Shown here piece by piece: positions 35,413-43,987 of a stretch of DNA of 64,000 nucleotides. Under the pieces are notes generated by a model, which saw nothing but the letters and a program-made list of their open reading frames with translations, had not been told where the DNA came from and made no database searches. The DNA is from Nocardia acidivorans NBRC 108247 (lineage in GTDB: Bacteria > Actinomycetota > Actinomycetes > Mycobacteriales > Mycobacteriaceae). The translations under genes and the position numbers were made by a program. The stretch is from NCBI RefSeq assembly GCF_001625085.1, contig NZ_BDAW01000028.1:47435-111434 (forward strand), read 5' to 3'. Every line of letters begins with the position of its first letter. Position 1 is the first letter of the stretch.

Positions 35413-37170
35413 TCACTTCCCCTGGTTCGCGGGCGCGCGGCGAGCCGGGCGCTTGGCGGTAACGGCTTCGGCCGCGACGGCTTCCGCGGCCGCGGCGACG
35501 GATTCGACCGGTTCCTGATCGGCCATATGGTTGGCGGCGATATAGCCGAAGACCATGGCGGGGCCGATGGTCGCGCCCGCGCCGGCGTAGTCATTGCCCA
35601 TGACGGCGGCCGAATTATTGCCCGCCGCATACAGGCCCGCGATGACCGCGCCGTTCTCGTCGAGCACGCGCGAGTGCTCGTCGGTGACCAGGCCGCCCTT
35701 GGTGCCGAGGTCGCCGGGCACCATTTCGACCGCGTAGAACGGGCCGCGGGTCAGCGGTGCGAGGGTCGGATTCGGCCGCACCGTCGGATCGCCGTAGTAG
35801 CGGTCGTAGGCGGAGTCACCGCGCCGGAAGTCCTCATCGCGACCGGCCTCGGCGAAGCCGTTGAAGCGCCGCACGGTCGCGGCCAGCTTGTCCGCCGGGA
35901 TGTCCAGCTTGCGCGCCAATTCCTCGAGGGTGTCGGCCTGCTTGATGATGCCCTTGTCGAAATACGCCTGCGGCAGTGGACGTTTGGGGAAATTGCCCAG
36001 GAACAGGTACCGGTCGCGGAAGTTCTGATCGAAGATGAAGTGCGCCGGAATGCTGCCGGTGCCGTTGGCCTCGTCCTCGTACATCTTGTGCACGACATTC
36101 ACATACGGCGCGGATTCATTGACGAAGCGCTCACCATTGTTGTTGACCATGATGGCGCCGGGCTGCGAACGCTCGGCCAGGCAGAAGAACGGCGGGCGGC
36201 CCTCGGGGCTGCGCACCGACGGACCCCACCAGGCGTCATCCATGAGATCGACTGCCGCGCCGACATTCTGGCCCGCGACAATGCCCTCGCCGACATTCTC
36301 GATGGCGCCGACGGTCCATTCGGTGGACTGCGGACCGGAGATGTACTTCTTGCGCATCTCCAGGTTGTGCTCGAAACCACCGGCGGCGAGCACGACCCCG
36401 CGCTTGGCCTTGATGACCACGGGGCGGCCCTCATGCTCGGCACGCACGCCGACCACCACGCCGTCCTCGGTAATCAGTTCGGTGAGCGGCGTGTTCAGCC
36501 ACACCGGCACCCCCGCGTCCCGCAGCGACAGCCACAGCCGGGCCGCCAGGGCCTTGCCCAGACTCAGCGGCAGCGCGCCCTTGGCCAGCGCCAGCGCGGT
36601 ACGCGCCCCGACCTTCACGGCCGTCTTCTTGCCGGTCCAGGTCCGCGCGATCATATTCAGGTCGTGGAAGTCACTGACCGTGATGGCGATTCCCTTGGGC
36701 GCGGACATGGTCGGCTGATTGATCTTGTGCAGATCGCCGCCGAGCAGTCGGCCGTCGATGACGGCGGGCTCGATACTGCGACCCTGCGCCAGACCGCCAG
36801 GGAACTCCGGATGGTAATCGGAATACCCACGGTCGTAGACGAATTCCCAATACTTGGAGCGAGCCCCGATGTAGGAGAACATCTCCGGGCCGTGATCCAG
36901 GAACGCCTGCTGCTTGGCCTCGGGAACCCGGTCGCCGACAACGGCTTTCAGATAGGTCTTGGCCATGGTCGGGCTGTCCGGCACGCCCGCGGCCCGAAGC
37001 ACCGGGTTGTTGGGCACCCACACGCCGCCGCCGGAGCGCGCGGTGGAGCCGCCGAACAGCCGGCTCTTCTCGATGAGGGTCACCGACAGTCCGCGATAGG
37101 CGGCGGTCAGGGCGGCGGTCATACCGGCCGCGCCGGAGCCGACGACAACGACGTCGAATTCGAATTCCAT
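35413..37170 (-). CDS. kstD: 3-ketosteroid delta-1-dehydrogenase
   Basis: A 585-residue FAD enzyme that introduces the 1,2 double bond into ring A of 3-ketosteroids, a key step before ring opening. The FAD-binding motif VVVVGSGAAGMTAALTAAYRG is followed by SRLFGGSTARSGGGVWVPNN, the classic KstD sequence. The C-terminal active-site segment GNDYAGAGATIGPAMVFGY carries the tyrosine and glycine that in Rhodococcus KstD hold the 3-keto group. The final 50 residues form an Ala/Glu-rich tail. AAGGA precedes ATG 37170. The neighbours on both sides are SDRs in one operon. Paralogues with different substrate range are common, so activity on a specific steroid is not assured. Confidence 0.9.
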   Translation of the reverse strand: MEFEFDVVVVGSGAAGMTAALTAAYRGLSVTLIEKSRLFGGSTARSGGGVWVPNNPVLRAAGVPDSPTMAKTYLKAVVGDRVPEAKQQAFLDHGPEMFSYIGARSKYWEFVYDRGYSDYHPEFPGGLAQGRSIEPAVIDGRLLGGDLHKINQPTMSAPKGIAITVSDFHDLNMIARTWTGKKTAVKVGARTALALAKGALPLSLGKALAARLWLSLRDAGVPVWLNTPLTELITEDGVVVGVRAEHEGRPVVIKAKRGVVLAAGGFEHNLEMRKKYISGPQSTEWTVGAIENVGEGIVAGQNVGAAVDLMDDAWWGPSVRSPEGRPPFFCLAERSQPGAIMVNNNGERFVNESAPYVNVVHKMYEDEANGTGSIPAHFIFDQNFRDRYLFLGNFPKRPLPQAYFDKGIIKQADTLEELARKLDIPADKLAATVRRFNGFAEAGRDEDFRRGDSAYDRYYGDPTVRPNPTLAPLTRGPFYAVEMVPGDLGTKGGLVTDEHSRVLDENGAVIAGLYAAGNNSAAVMGNDYAGAGATIGPAMVFGYIAANHMADQEPVESVAAAAEAVAAEAVTAKRPARRAPANQGK

Positions 37171-37183
37171 TGCGTATCAGTCC

Positions 37184-37939
37184 TTAGTAGCCGCAGCTGG
37201 TGAGCATGCCGCCGTCGACGACGAATTCGCCGCCGGTGCAGTAGCTCGAGGCGTCCGAAGCCAGGAAGAGTGCCACCTCGGACACCTCGACCGGCCGACC
37301 CCAGCGCGGAATGGGCAGATCGGAGAAGAAACCATTGCCGTCCAACCCGGTGGCGCCCGCCACGGAGGCGGTCATCGGGGTGGCGATACCGCCGGGATGG
37401 ATGGAGTTCACCCGGATACCCGAATGCCCCAGCTCCCGCGCGGCCGACTTGGTGAGCCCGCGCAGCGCGAACTTGCTCGCGCTGTAGGCGGACAGTCCGG
37501 CAGCGCCGACGAAACCCTCTACCGAGGACACGTTGACGATGGAACCCGCACCGGTCTCGATCATGGCGGGCGCGACATGCTTGATGCCCAGGAACGCACC
37601 CGTCACATTGATGCCCTGCATCAGGTTCCACTCGTCCAGACTCATATCGAGCAACTTCACGAAGCGAAGAATGCCCGCGTTGTTGATCAGCACATCGAGG
37701 CGTCCGAAACGCGCGATCGTCTCGGACACCGCTGCCTGCCAATCGCTTTCACTGGTGACATCGTGATGCACATAGTGGACCGCAGCGCCGATCTCGGTGG
37801 CCAGCGCCTTACCGTCGTCGTCGAGCACATCACCGAACACGACCCGCGCGCCCGCGGCCACGAAGCGGCGCACATGCTCGGCGCCCATACCGCGCGCGCC
37901 GCCCGTAACCAGGGCGACCTTCCCGTCCAGCTGTCCCAC
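37184..37939 (-). CDS. short-chain dehydrogenase/reductase, 3-alpha/20-beta-hydroxysteroid dehydrogenase type
   Basis: A 251-residue classical SDR, first gene of the kstD operon. It has the cofactor motif TGGARGMGAEHVRRF, NNAGILRFV, Ser in NVSSVEGFVG, Tyr-Lys in YSASKFALRG and PGGIATPM. The beginning GQLDGKVALVTGG matches mycobacterial FabG3-like hydroxysteroid dehydrogenases, and this selects GTG 37939, with AGGAAGGA about 10 nt upstream. An ATG at 37963 is possible but adds eight residues unlike the family. It is 13 bp ahead of kstD. The divergent neighbour region 37940-38114 should hold both promoters, but no KstR-type box was found. Confidence 0.87.
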   Translation of the reverse strand: MGQLDGKVALVTGGARGMGAEHVRRFVAAGARVVFGDVLDDDGKALATEIGAAVHYVHHDVTSESDWQAAVSETIARFGRLDVLINNAGILRFVKLLDMSLDEWNLMQGINVTGAFLGIKHVAPAMIETGAGSIVNVSSVEGFVGAAGLSAYSASKFALRGLTKSAARELGHSGIRVNSIHPGGIATPMTASVAGATGLDGNGFFSDLPIPRWGRPVEVSEVALFLASDASSYCTGGEFVVDGGMLTSCGY

Positions 37940-38114
37940 CGGTGATCCGTCCTTCCTCAGCATGTGAACCGACGCTAAGACCGGGGGCTGGGTGCGGCAC
38001 GGTGTGGTCCCGGCCACTGAGACAACCGAATGACCTGAAGGTTTGAGTCCTGAACTATTCCGGTTAGGCATAGCGGCCGCACCGGCCCGGAACAGGGCCG
38101 CGAGGAGTACCCGA

Positions 38115-38444
38115 ATGAAGTTCGCGATGATCTCCGAAGCACAGCTGACGGACCCCACCCCCGAGCACAAGGCGCAGGTGCCGCGCGACAGCGTCGAACA
38201 GGCCGTGCTCGCCGTTCGGGTCGAATTCGACACCGTCTGGGCCGTCGAGCATCACGGGCTCGAGTGGTACGCGCATATGAGCGCACCGGAGATCTTCCCG
38301 ACCTGGGTGGCCGCGCGCACCGAGCGGATTCGTCTCGGGCACGTCGTGGTGTGCATGCCGATGGGCACCGTGCCGCAGGACGCCTGTATGGAGACCATCC
38401 GACAGTGGGGCGACAAGGTCATTCCCCACTTCCGCACCGAATAG
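38115..38444 (+). pseudogene. core-deleted LLM-class flavin-dependent oxidoreductase
   Basis: An intact 109-codon frame joining the two ends of a luciferase-like monooxygenase normally about 380-400 residues long. Residues 1-79 follow the family N-terminus: MKFAMISEAQLTDPTPEHK, VWAVEHHGLEWYAHMSAPE and RTERIRLGHVVVCMP. Residues 80-109 are the family C-terminus, MGTVPQDACMETIRQWG then KVIPHFR. The flavin-binding barrel strands between are missing, so no oxygenase activity is expected. GAGGAG lies 7 nt before the ATG, and the gene leads an operon with an SDR and an esterase, so it is still likely translated. This is an in-frame internal deletion rather than a frameshift. Confidence 0.75.
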
Positions 38445-38484
38445 CACCGAGAAGCACCGAGTAGATCGAGTAGAAGGAAACGAA

Positions 38485-39237
38485 ATGGCTGATCTCACAG
38501 GCAAAGTCGCCCTGATCACCGGCGCGGCGCGCGGCCAGGGTGCGGCCGAGGCCCGGCTCTTCGTCGAGCGCGGCGCCAAGGTGCTCATCACCGACGTGCT
38601 CGAGACCGAGGGTAAGGAACTCGCCGAATCGCTCGGCGACGCAGCACGTTTCGTCAAGCATGACGTCTCGGATGCCGACAGCTGGGATGCCGCGGTGGCC
38701 GTGGCGGTCTCGACCTTCGGCAAGCTCGACGTGCTGGTCAACAATGCCGCGATCTACACCATGAAGCCGCTCATGGAGACCGAATCCGCTGAGCTGGAAC
38801 GCATTCTGAAGGTGAACCTGATCGGCGCGTTCAACGGCATCAAGGCCGTGGTGCCCGCCATGCAGGCCGTCGGCGGCGGCTCCATCGTCAATATCTCCTC
38901 GCAGTCCGGACTCGAGGGGCTGATGAACCATGCCGCCTACGGCTCCTCCAAATGGGGTCTGCGCGGCTTGAGCAAGGTCGCCGCGCTGGAGCTGGGGCTG
39001 TCCCAGATCCGGGTCAACTCGGTGTATCCCGGCCCGATCGCCACCCCGATGGTGCCGTACCTGACCACCGGTCCGGGCAGCTTCCCGAACCTGCCGCTGG
39101 AGCGCAGCGGACTGCCCGAGGAGGTCGCCGAACTGGTCGCCTTCCTGGCCTCGGATGCGGCGGGATACATCACCGGCGCCGAGGTCTCCATCGACGGCGG
39201 TCTGGCCGCAGGCAAGTTCATTCCGCGCGGCATGTAG
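38485..39237 (+). CDS. short-chain dehydrogenase/reductase, hydroxysteroid dehydrogenase type
   Basis: A 250-residue classical SDR: TGAARGQGAAEARLFVERG for the cofactor, FVKHDVSDADSW, NNAAIYTMKP, Ser in NISSQSGLEG, Tyr-Lys in YGSSKWGLRG and GPIATPM. It is similar in type to the SDR that opens the divergent kstD operon. AAGGAAACGAA gives a ribosome-binding site 7 nt before the ATG. It is preceded by the LLM remnant (40 bp) and followed by an HSL-type esterase, all on the plus strand. A role in oxidising or reducing steroid hydroxyl groups is inferred from its neighbours. Confidence 0.87.
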   Translation: MADLTGKVALITGAARGQGAAEARLFVERGAKVLITDVLETEGKELAESLGDAARFVKHDVSDADSWDAAVAVAVSTFGKLDVLVNNAAIYTMKPLMETESAELERILKVNLIGAFNGIKAVVPAMQAVGGGSIVNISSQSGLEGLMNHAAYGSSKWGLRGLSKVAALELGLSQIRVNSVYPGPIATPMVPYLTTGPGSFPNLPLERSGLPEEVAELVAFLASDAAGYITGAEVSIDGGLAAGKFIPRGM

Positions 39238-39353
39238 TTCCTCCGCGCGGAGCCGTCTTCGAACGCTTCGCGCGGTCGGTGCGCCGCCCGCACCTGCGAG
39301 GCGGGCGGCGCGCCATTCCACCCGACAATTGTTGCCCAGCGAAGGAGTCCACG

Positions 39354-40316
39354 ATGCCACTCCCACCCGAATGGCAGGTCTTCGTCGACGCGGCCACCGC
39401 CGCCTTCCCCGAACTGGGCACCAAGGTGGTCGATGCCGCCGAGGCGCGCGCCTTCCTGGCCGCGCGCCCCGCACCGCCCGCCGCCGAACCCGTCCCCGTC
39501 GCGGCGGTGGAGGATTGGCTGGTGCCCGGCCCCGTCGACGCACCCGAGGTGCCGGTCCGGATCTACCGGCCGCTGGACGCCGAGCAGACGCCCGGGGTGG
39601 TGGTCTTCTACCACGGCGGCGGCTTCGTGCTCTGCAATCTCGACAGCCATGACAAATTCTGCCGCGTCATGGCGAATGCGGCCGGGGCGCTGGTGATTTC
39701 GGTGGACTACCGCCGCGCACCCGACGCCCGCTTCCCCGCCGCCACCGCGGACGCCTACGCCGTACTGCGCTGGGTCGCCGACAATGCCGAGGCCCTCGGC
39801 GGCGATCCCGCCCGCATCGCCGTCGCCGGTGACAGCGCGGGCGGCAATCTCGCCACCGTCGCCGCACTCCAAGCCCGCGACAACGGCGGACCGGATCTGG
39901 TCTTCCAACTACTCCTGTACCCGATGCTCAACCCGGCCTGCGATACCGTCTCCTACACCGAGAACGCCACCGGCTACTTCACCACCGCCCCCCAAATGCG
40001 TTGGTACTGGCAGCAATACCTGAACTCCCCCGCCGAAGCCGACGATCCCTACGTCAATCCCATGGTGGCCGACCTCACCGGCCTCCCACCCGCCCACCTC
40101 GCCACCGCCGAATTCGATCCGCTGCGCGACGAAGGCGAGATCTACGGCAAACTGCTCCGCGAAGCGGGCGTACCCACCGAGATCCAGCGCTGGGACGGCA
40201 CCATCCACGGCTTCATGTCCATGGCCTGGCATCTCCCGGAAACCCAGCGCGCCAACGCAGCCGCCTTCGCGGCACTGCGCCGGGCGCTCGCCCGGACGAC
40301 CTCCCACAGTCGCTGA
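39354..40316 (+). CDS. alpha/beta hydrolase, hormone-sensitive-lipase-type esterase
   Basis: A 320-residue HSL-family esterase with the oxyanion motif YHGGGFVLCNLDSHDKF, the YRRAPDARFPAA segment, nucleophile Ser in GDSAGGN (about 162), acid in EFDPLRDEGE and histidine in GTIHGFMSM. All catalytic parts are present. It resembles LipN/LipH-type esterases of mycobacteria acting on short-chain or steryl esters. GAAGGAG lies 6 nt before ATG 39354, which fixes the start inside a longer open frame. It is last in the plus-strand unit of the steroid island, 116 bp after the SDR, and probably deacylates a steroid-related ester. Confidence 0.87.
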   Translation: MPLPPEWQVFVDAATAAFPELGTKVVDAAEARAFLAARPAPPAAEPVPVAAVEDWLVPGPVDAPEVPVRIYRPLDAEQTPGVVVFYHGGGFVLCNLDSHDKFCRVMANAAGALVISVDYRRAPDARFPAATADAYAVLRWVADNAEALGGDPARIAVAGDSAGGNLATVAALQARDNGGPDLVFQLLLYPMLNPACDTVSYTENATGYFTTAPQMRWYWQQYLNSPAEADDPYVNPMVADLTGLPPAHLATAEFDPLRDEGEIYGKLLREAGVPTEIQRWDGTIHGFMSMAWHLPETQRANAAAFAALRRALARTTSHSR

Positions 40317-40554
40317 TTCGCTGGCGCGCCGCCGCGAGATGCGCGTCGACCATGGTGCGCACGAGCGTCTCCACGATCGCGAGGCCGCGGCCGATATCGC
40401 GCCGGAAACCGGTGCACGTACTGAATCCGGGCATTTCGCTCACGGGCTGAGAGGTCTTGGTTGCGGTGCGGTCAAGATCGGGCGGAAATGGCGGGGGCGG
40501 CGGACAATGGGGTACCGGGACCGCGCGGTGCGCCGGTGAGCAGGGAGAACGGTG

Positions 40555-41034
40555 ATGCCGGAGAAGTTTCCGTCACCCGCGGGGTGGACTCCGCCGGGGG
40601 CGCAGTTTCGTAGCAGCGGAGGGTTTTCGCGCACCATCGCCGGTGCGCTCATCGGTCTCATTGTCACGCCGATCGGTATCGGCTTCGCGGCACGGGGGGC
40701 CGCCGGGACCCGGCAGTGGGTGATCCTCGGCGATCTCACCGACCGTCTGGGCGCGACCGTGCAAATTCTTGTGGCGGCGGTGCTGTTCCTGTTGGTGGCC
40801 GCGCTGGCCGCCTATTCCGCGGCGGGAACCATTGTGGCGGGGCTGGTTTGGGGCGTCCTGCCGGGAATCATCTATCTGATCTTCCCGGACGACACCTTCC
40901 GCCTGATCGGCGATCTCCCGGTCTCGGACGATATGCACATAGCGCTGTTCCAATGGCTGCAAACCGGATTCCCACTGATCGTGGGCATTCTGCTCATCGG
41001 CGCCGGAGGAGCCGCGACCCTCCGGCGCCGATAG
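40555..41034 (+). CDS. small multi-pass membrane protein of unknown function
   Basis: A 159-residue protein, unrecognised. After a Pro-rich start (PEKFPSPAGWTPPG) there are about four hydrophobic segments: around 26-48, 70-95 (VQILVAAVLFLLVAALAAY), 96-120 and 130-152 (FPLIVGILLIGAGGAATL). ATG 40555 is preferred, with AGGGAG 7 nt upstream; GTG 40552 is too close. It converges on rtcB with 3 bp between. The 238 bp before it hold nothing convincing apart from a short doubtful minus-strand frame. Confidence 0.65.
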   Translation: MPEKFPSPAGWTPPGAQFRSSGGFSRTIAGALIGLIVTPIGIGFAARGAAGTRQWVILGDLTDRLGATVQILVAAVLFLLVAALAAYSAAGTIVAGLVWGVLPGIIYLIFPDDTFRLIGDLPVSDDMHIALFQWLQTGFPLIVGILLIGAGGAATLRRR

Positions 41035-41037
41035 CCG

Positions 41038-42258
41038 TCATCCCTTGACGCACAACACCTGTCGCAGCGTGTGCACCACATCCACCAGATTCCCCTGTGC
41101 CGCGATCACCTGATCGATGTCCTTGTACGCGGCCGGAATCTCATCGACAACCCCCGCGTCCTTACGGGATTCGACCCCTTCGGTCTGCTTGACGAGATCC
41201 GCGACGGTGAACTGCCGCTTGGCGGCATTACGGCTCATCCGGCGGCCCGCACCGTGCGACGCGGAGTAGAACGAGTCCGGATTTCCCTTCCCCCGAACCA
41301 CATACGAGCGCGTACCCATGGAACCGGGAATCAATGCCAGATCACCCGTCCCTGCCCGCACCGCGCCCTTGCGGGTAACCAGCATCTTCATCCCGTCGAT
41401 GACCTCCTCCGCCACATAATTGTGGTGGCAGGAAATCGGCTGATCGAAAGACACCTCCCGCTCGGAGAATTCATCCCGGACCGCCTTGCACACCAGCGCC
41501 AACATGACCGCACGATTGCGCGCCGCATACTCCTGCGCCCAGGTCAGATCCCGGCGATAAGCATCCATCTCCGGTGTTCCGGAAACGAATACGGCGAGAT
41601 CTTTGTCCGGCAGATCCCGGTTATGCGGCAATGCCCGCGCAACCGCCATATGCCGCTCCGCCAATTCCTTACCGATATTCCGGCTTCCGGAATGCAGCAG
41701 AATCCACACCTGCCCATCCAAATCCAGACAAACCTCGCAGAAGTGATTGCCGCCTCCCAGCGTTCCCATCTGTTTGTGCGCCTTGGATTCCCGCGAATGA
41801 ACAGCCGGATCCAACGCATCGAAGGACTTCCAGAACCGGTCCCATCCCGAACGCAGGGTACTGCTCGCGCGATGCCCGGAGACCTCGGCATTGAGCCGAT
41901 TCACATTCACCGGATCCTGGTGTGCGGCAAAGCCGACCGGAACCGCGGCCTCGATGCGCGAGCGCAGGGCATGCAGGTTGTCGGGCAGATCCGAAGCCTT
42001 CAGCGAGGTCCGCACGGCCTCCATTCCGCACCCGATATCGACGCCGACCGCCGCGGGCGAAACCGCATCCTTCATGGCGATGACCGAGCCGACCGTGGCC
42101 CCCTTGCCGAGGTGTACATCCGGCATGACCCTTACCCCGTATACCCACTCCAGCGCGGCGATATTGCGCAGCTGTTGCAGGGCGGCGGGCTCGACCTCGT
42201 GCTCGTGGGCCCACATGAGGGTCTGCGCTCGAGTTCCGCGCAGCTCGACGGGAAACAT
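41038..42258 (-). CDS. rtcB: RNA-splicing ligase RtcB
   Basis: A 406-residue GTP- and manganese-dependent RNA ligase that joins 2',3'-cyclic-phosphate (or 3'-phosphate) ends to 5'-hydroxyl ends, acting in RNA repair. Metal and nucleotide residues are all visible: GVDIGCGM, GTLGGGNHFCEV, LLHSGSRNIGK, ISCHHNYVAEE, IPGSMGTRSYVV and the guanylate-accepting His of SASHGAGRRMSR. The length is normal for short bacterial RtcB. ATG 42258 (MFPVELRG) matches the family N-terminus. No archease or rtcA/rtcR gene is adjacent, so its regulation is not evident. It is followed convergently by a small membrane protein. Confidence 0.95.
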   Translation of the reverse strand: MFPVELRGTRAQTLMWAHEHEVEPAALQQLRNIAALEWVYGVRVMPDVHLGKGATVGSVIAMKDAVSPAAVGVDIGCGMEAVRTSLKASDLPDNLHALRSRIEAAVPVGFAAHQDPVNVNRLNAEVSGHRASSTLRSGWDRFWKSFDALDPAVHSRESKAHKQMGTLGGGNHFCEVCLDLDGQVWILLHSGSRNIGKELAERHMAVARALPHNRDLPDKDLAVFVSGTPEMDAYRRDLTWAQEYAARNRAVMLALVCKAVRDEFSEREVSFDQPISCHHNYVAEEVIDGMKMLVTRKGAVRAGTGDLALIPGSMGTRSYVVRGKGNPDSFYSASHGAGRRMSRNAAKRQFTVADLVKQTEGVESRKDAGVVDEIPAAYKDIDQVIAAQGNLVDVVHTLRQVLCVKG

Positions 42259-42341
42259 TGGACTGTCCTTCCTTCGGATTGCTTCAAAGGTAGGGGCAAC
42301 CCCGTCGAAGCGCACCGGATTATTTCGAGCGACAGCGCGCC

Positions 42342-42896
42342 TCAGCGAGTGCGCAGACCATCGAGGATTACGGCGAAAGTGCGCTCACGCCGCGCCGAAT
42401 CCATGGTGTCCATATGCACGGCGATGAAGAATCCTTTGAGGATCGACATGAGATCGTCGAGCCCGATGTCCTGGCGCACCGCACCGGCCTGCTGTGCGCG
42501 GGAGAGTAATTCACCGATGGCGGCCTGCAATTCCCGGGTGGGCCCCTCGTACGCGTGCGCACCCTGCGGTCCGAGCGCATCGGCGAGATCGCGTTTGACC
42601 CCGCCGCCGGAATCCATCTGGCGCAGGAAGGCGAAGAAGGCCGGACCCGGATCCGCGGCGGCCAGTCCCTCGCGGGCCCGCCCGGTCATCCGGTCCACGC
42701 GATCCACGATCGCCGCCTCGAAAAGCGCTTCCTTGGTGGGGAAGTGGCGATACACGGTGCCCGCGCCGACCCCGGCGCGTCGCGCGATCTCATCCAGGGG
42801 TACCGAAATGCCTTCCGCCGCAAAGGCTTCCTGTGCGGCGGCCAGCACCCGTTCGCGATTGCGGCGGGCGTCGGCGCGGAGCGGGCGTTCGGTCAT
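42342..42896 (-). CDS. TetR family transcriptional regulator
   Basis: A 184-residue repressor. Residues about 10-56 are the TetR helix-turn-helix: RRNRERVLAAAQEAFAAEG then LDEIARRAGVGAGTVYRHFPTKEALFEA. The remaining helices form a ligand pocket of unknown specificity. It is divergent from the NTF2-like gene across 92 bp, the usual arrangement for autoregulation plus control of the neighbour. ATG 42896 gives the normal TetR spacing; the eight codons upstream are not family-like. Confidence 0.9.
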   Translation of the reverse strand: MTERPLRADARRNRERVLAAAQEAFAAEGISVPLDEIARRAGVGAGTVYRHFPTKEALFEAAIVDRVDRMTGRAREGLAAADPGPAFFAFLRQMDSGGGVKRDLADALGPQGAHAYEGPTRELQAAIGELLSRAQQAGAVRQDIGLDDLMSILKGFFIAVHMDTMDSARRERTFAVILDGLRTR

Positions 42897-42913
42897 CCCC
42901 CGCAGCCTACCCA

Positions 42914-42943
42914 TTGACAAGCGGGTCGAGCGCCCCGCATATT
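42914..42943 (+). promoter_or_regulatory. promoter for the NTF2-like gene
   Basis: TTGACA (42914-42919), an 18-bp spacer and CATATT (42938-42943), about 45 bp before the start codon. Its position between the TetR gene and its divergent neighbour fits TetR control. Confidence 0.55.
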
Positions 42944-42988
42944 AACCGGGTCGTACGTTCCGTTTAATTCCGACACCGTGGAGACCCC

Positions 42989-43423
42989 ATGTCCGCTAAG
43001 GCAGAAACCCCTCGTGAACTGGTAGAACGACTCTTCCGGCTATTGCCCGAACGCGATGCCGACGCCTTCGTCGCCCTCTTCGCCGCCGATGCCGTCTTCG
43101 AGATCCCCTTCGTCCTTCCCGGCTTCCCGAACCGCTTCGAGGGTCGCGAGGAGATCCGGGCACACCTGGAGCGCTGGTGGTCGCCGCAGCGCCTCTCCGG
43201 TGTGGTGATCCACGGTATCCACCCGACCATCTACGAGACCTCCGATCCCGAAACCCTGTGGGTGGAGAACGATGTCGACCTCACCCGGCCCGGTACGGAG
43301 CGCGCCCGGGTGCGCACCTCGGTCAATGTGGTCCGGGTGCGGGACGGACAGGTCACGCTCTTGCGCGACTACATGGATACGAACCGGATCGCGGCCATGG
43401 TCGACCGAATGAAGCGGGTGTGA
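42989..43423 (+). CDS. NTF2-like (SnoaL-type) protein
   Basis: A 144-residue protein of the NTF2-like fold, a cone-shaped alpha/beta barrel found in isomerases, cyclases, dehydratases and binding proteins. It shows LVERLFRLLPERDADAFVALF, the FAADAVFEIPFV strand, GREEIRAHLERWW, and the final strands RVRTSVNVVRVRDGQVTLLRDYMD, which are typical of SnoaL/ketosteroid-isomerase-like proteins. The substrate cannot be read. It is divergent from the TetR gene and probably its target. Confidence 0.8.
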   Translation: MSAKAETPRELVERLFRLLPERDADAFVALFAADAVFEIPFVLPGFPNRFEGREEIRAHLERWWSPQRLSGVVIHGIHPTIYETSDPETLWVENDVDLTRPGTERARVRTSVNVVRVRDGQVTLLRDYMDTNRIAAMVDRMKRV

Positions 43424-43504
43424 TCCGAACGACCCACTCGATCGCGTGCCAATAGTTAGTGCGTTAAGTATTATCGCCCTAACGGTATCGATCGAGGAGG
43501 GCTC

Positions 43505-43987
43505 GTGCGGGATATCGAGGATCCGCTGCGCTTGGACCGGCAGGTCTGCTTCGCGCTGGCGGTCGCCAATCGCGCGGTACTGGCCGTCTACCGGCCGCTC
43601 TTGGAACCGATGGGGCTCACGCATCCGCAGTATCTGGTCATGCTGGCACTGTGGGGTGAGGCCCCGATGTCGGTCAAGGATATCGGCGAGGCCATCCAAC
43701 TCGATTCCCCGACGCTGTCGCCGCTGCTCAAGCGCCTCGAAGCCGCCGGACTCATCACCCGGCGGCGGGACAGCCACGATGAGCGCACTCTGATCGTCGA
43801 CCTGACCGCGGCCGGGCGTGAATTGCGCAAGCAGGCGGAGAAGATTCCGCCCGCGGTGGTCGAACGGCTCGGCGTCAGCCTGGCCGATCTGGAGGATCTG
43901 CGCGCGGTGCTCACCCGCGTGAACGACGCCGCCCGGCGGTCGGTGCTGTCCGGTGCGGCGGAGACGGCGAAGGGAACCCGGAGATGA
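43505..43987 (+). CDS. MarR family transcriptional regulator
   Basis: A 160-residue regulator of the OhrR/MarR type. The N-terminal LDRQVCFALAVANRAVLAVY includes a cysteine in the position used by OhrR-like peroxide sensors (RQVCFAL). The winged helix includes HPQYLVMLALWGEAPMSVKDIGEAI, LDSPTLSPLLKRLEAAGLI and RDSHDERTLIVDLTAAGREL. Sensing of organic peroxide through that cysteine is a reasonable inference. GTG 43505 is used, with GAGGAGGG just upstream. Its stop codon overlaps the next start (ATGA at 43984), so it is coupled to a DUF5313 protein. No ohr peroxidase gene is adjacent. Confidence 0.87.
   Translation: MRDIEDPLRLDRQVCFALAVANRAVLAVYRPLLEPMGLTHPQYLVMLALWGEAPMSVKDIGEAIQLDSPTLSPLLKRLEAAGLITRRRDSHDERTLIVDLTAAGRELRKQAEKIPPAVVERLGVSLADLEDLRAVLTRVNDAARRSVLSGAAETAKGTRR

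Noticed and set aside
35527..37203. A 558-codon plus-strand frame
   Set aside because: Antisense to kstD, which has unmistakable FAD and active-site motifs.
37940..38114. KstR/KstR2 binding site in the steroid island
   Set aside because: No sequence close to the KstR (TnnAACnnGTTnnA-like) or KstR2 consensus was found; only a loose AACC...GGTT pair.
40317..40443. Minus-strand short frame beginning SEMPGFSTCTGFRRDIG
   Set aside because: Looks partly protein-like, but it has no stop before it enters the esterase gene antisense, and no family was recognised.
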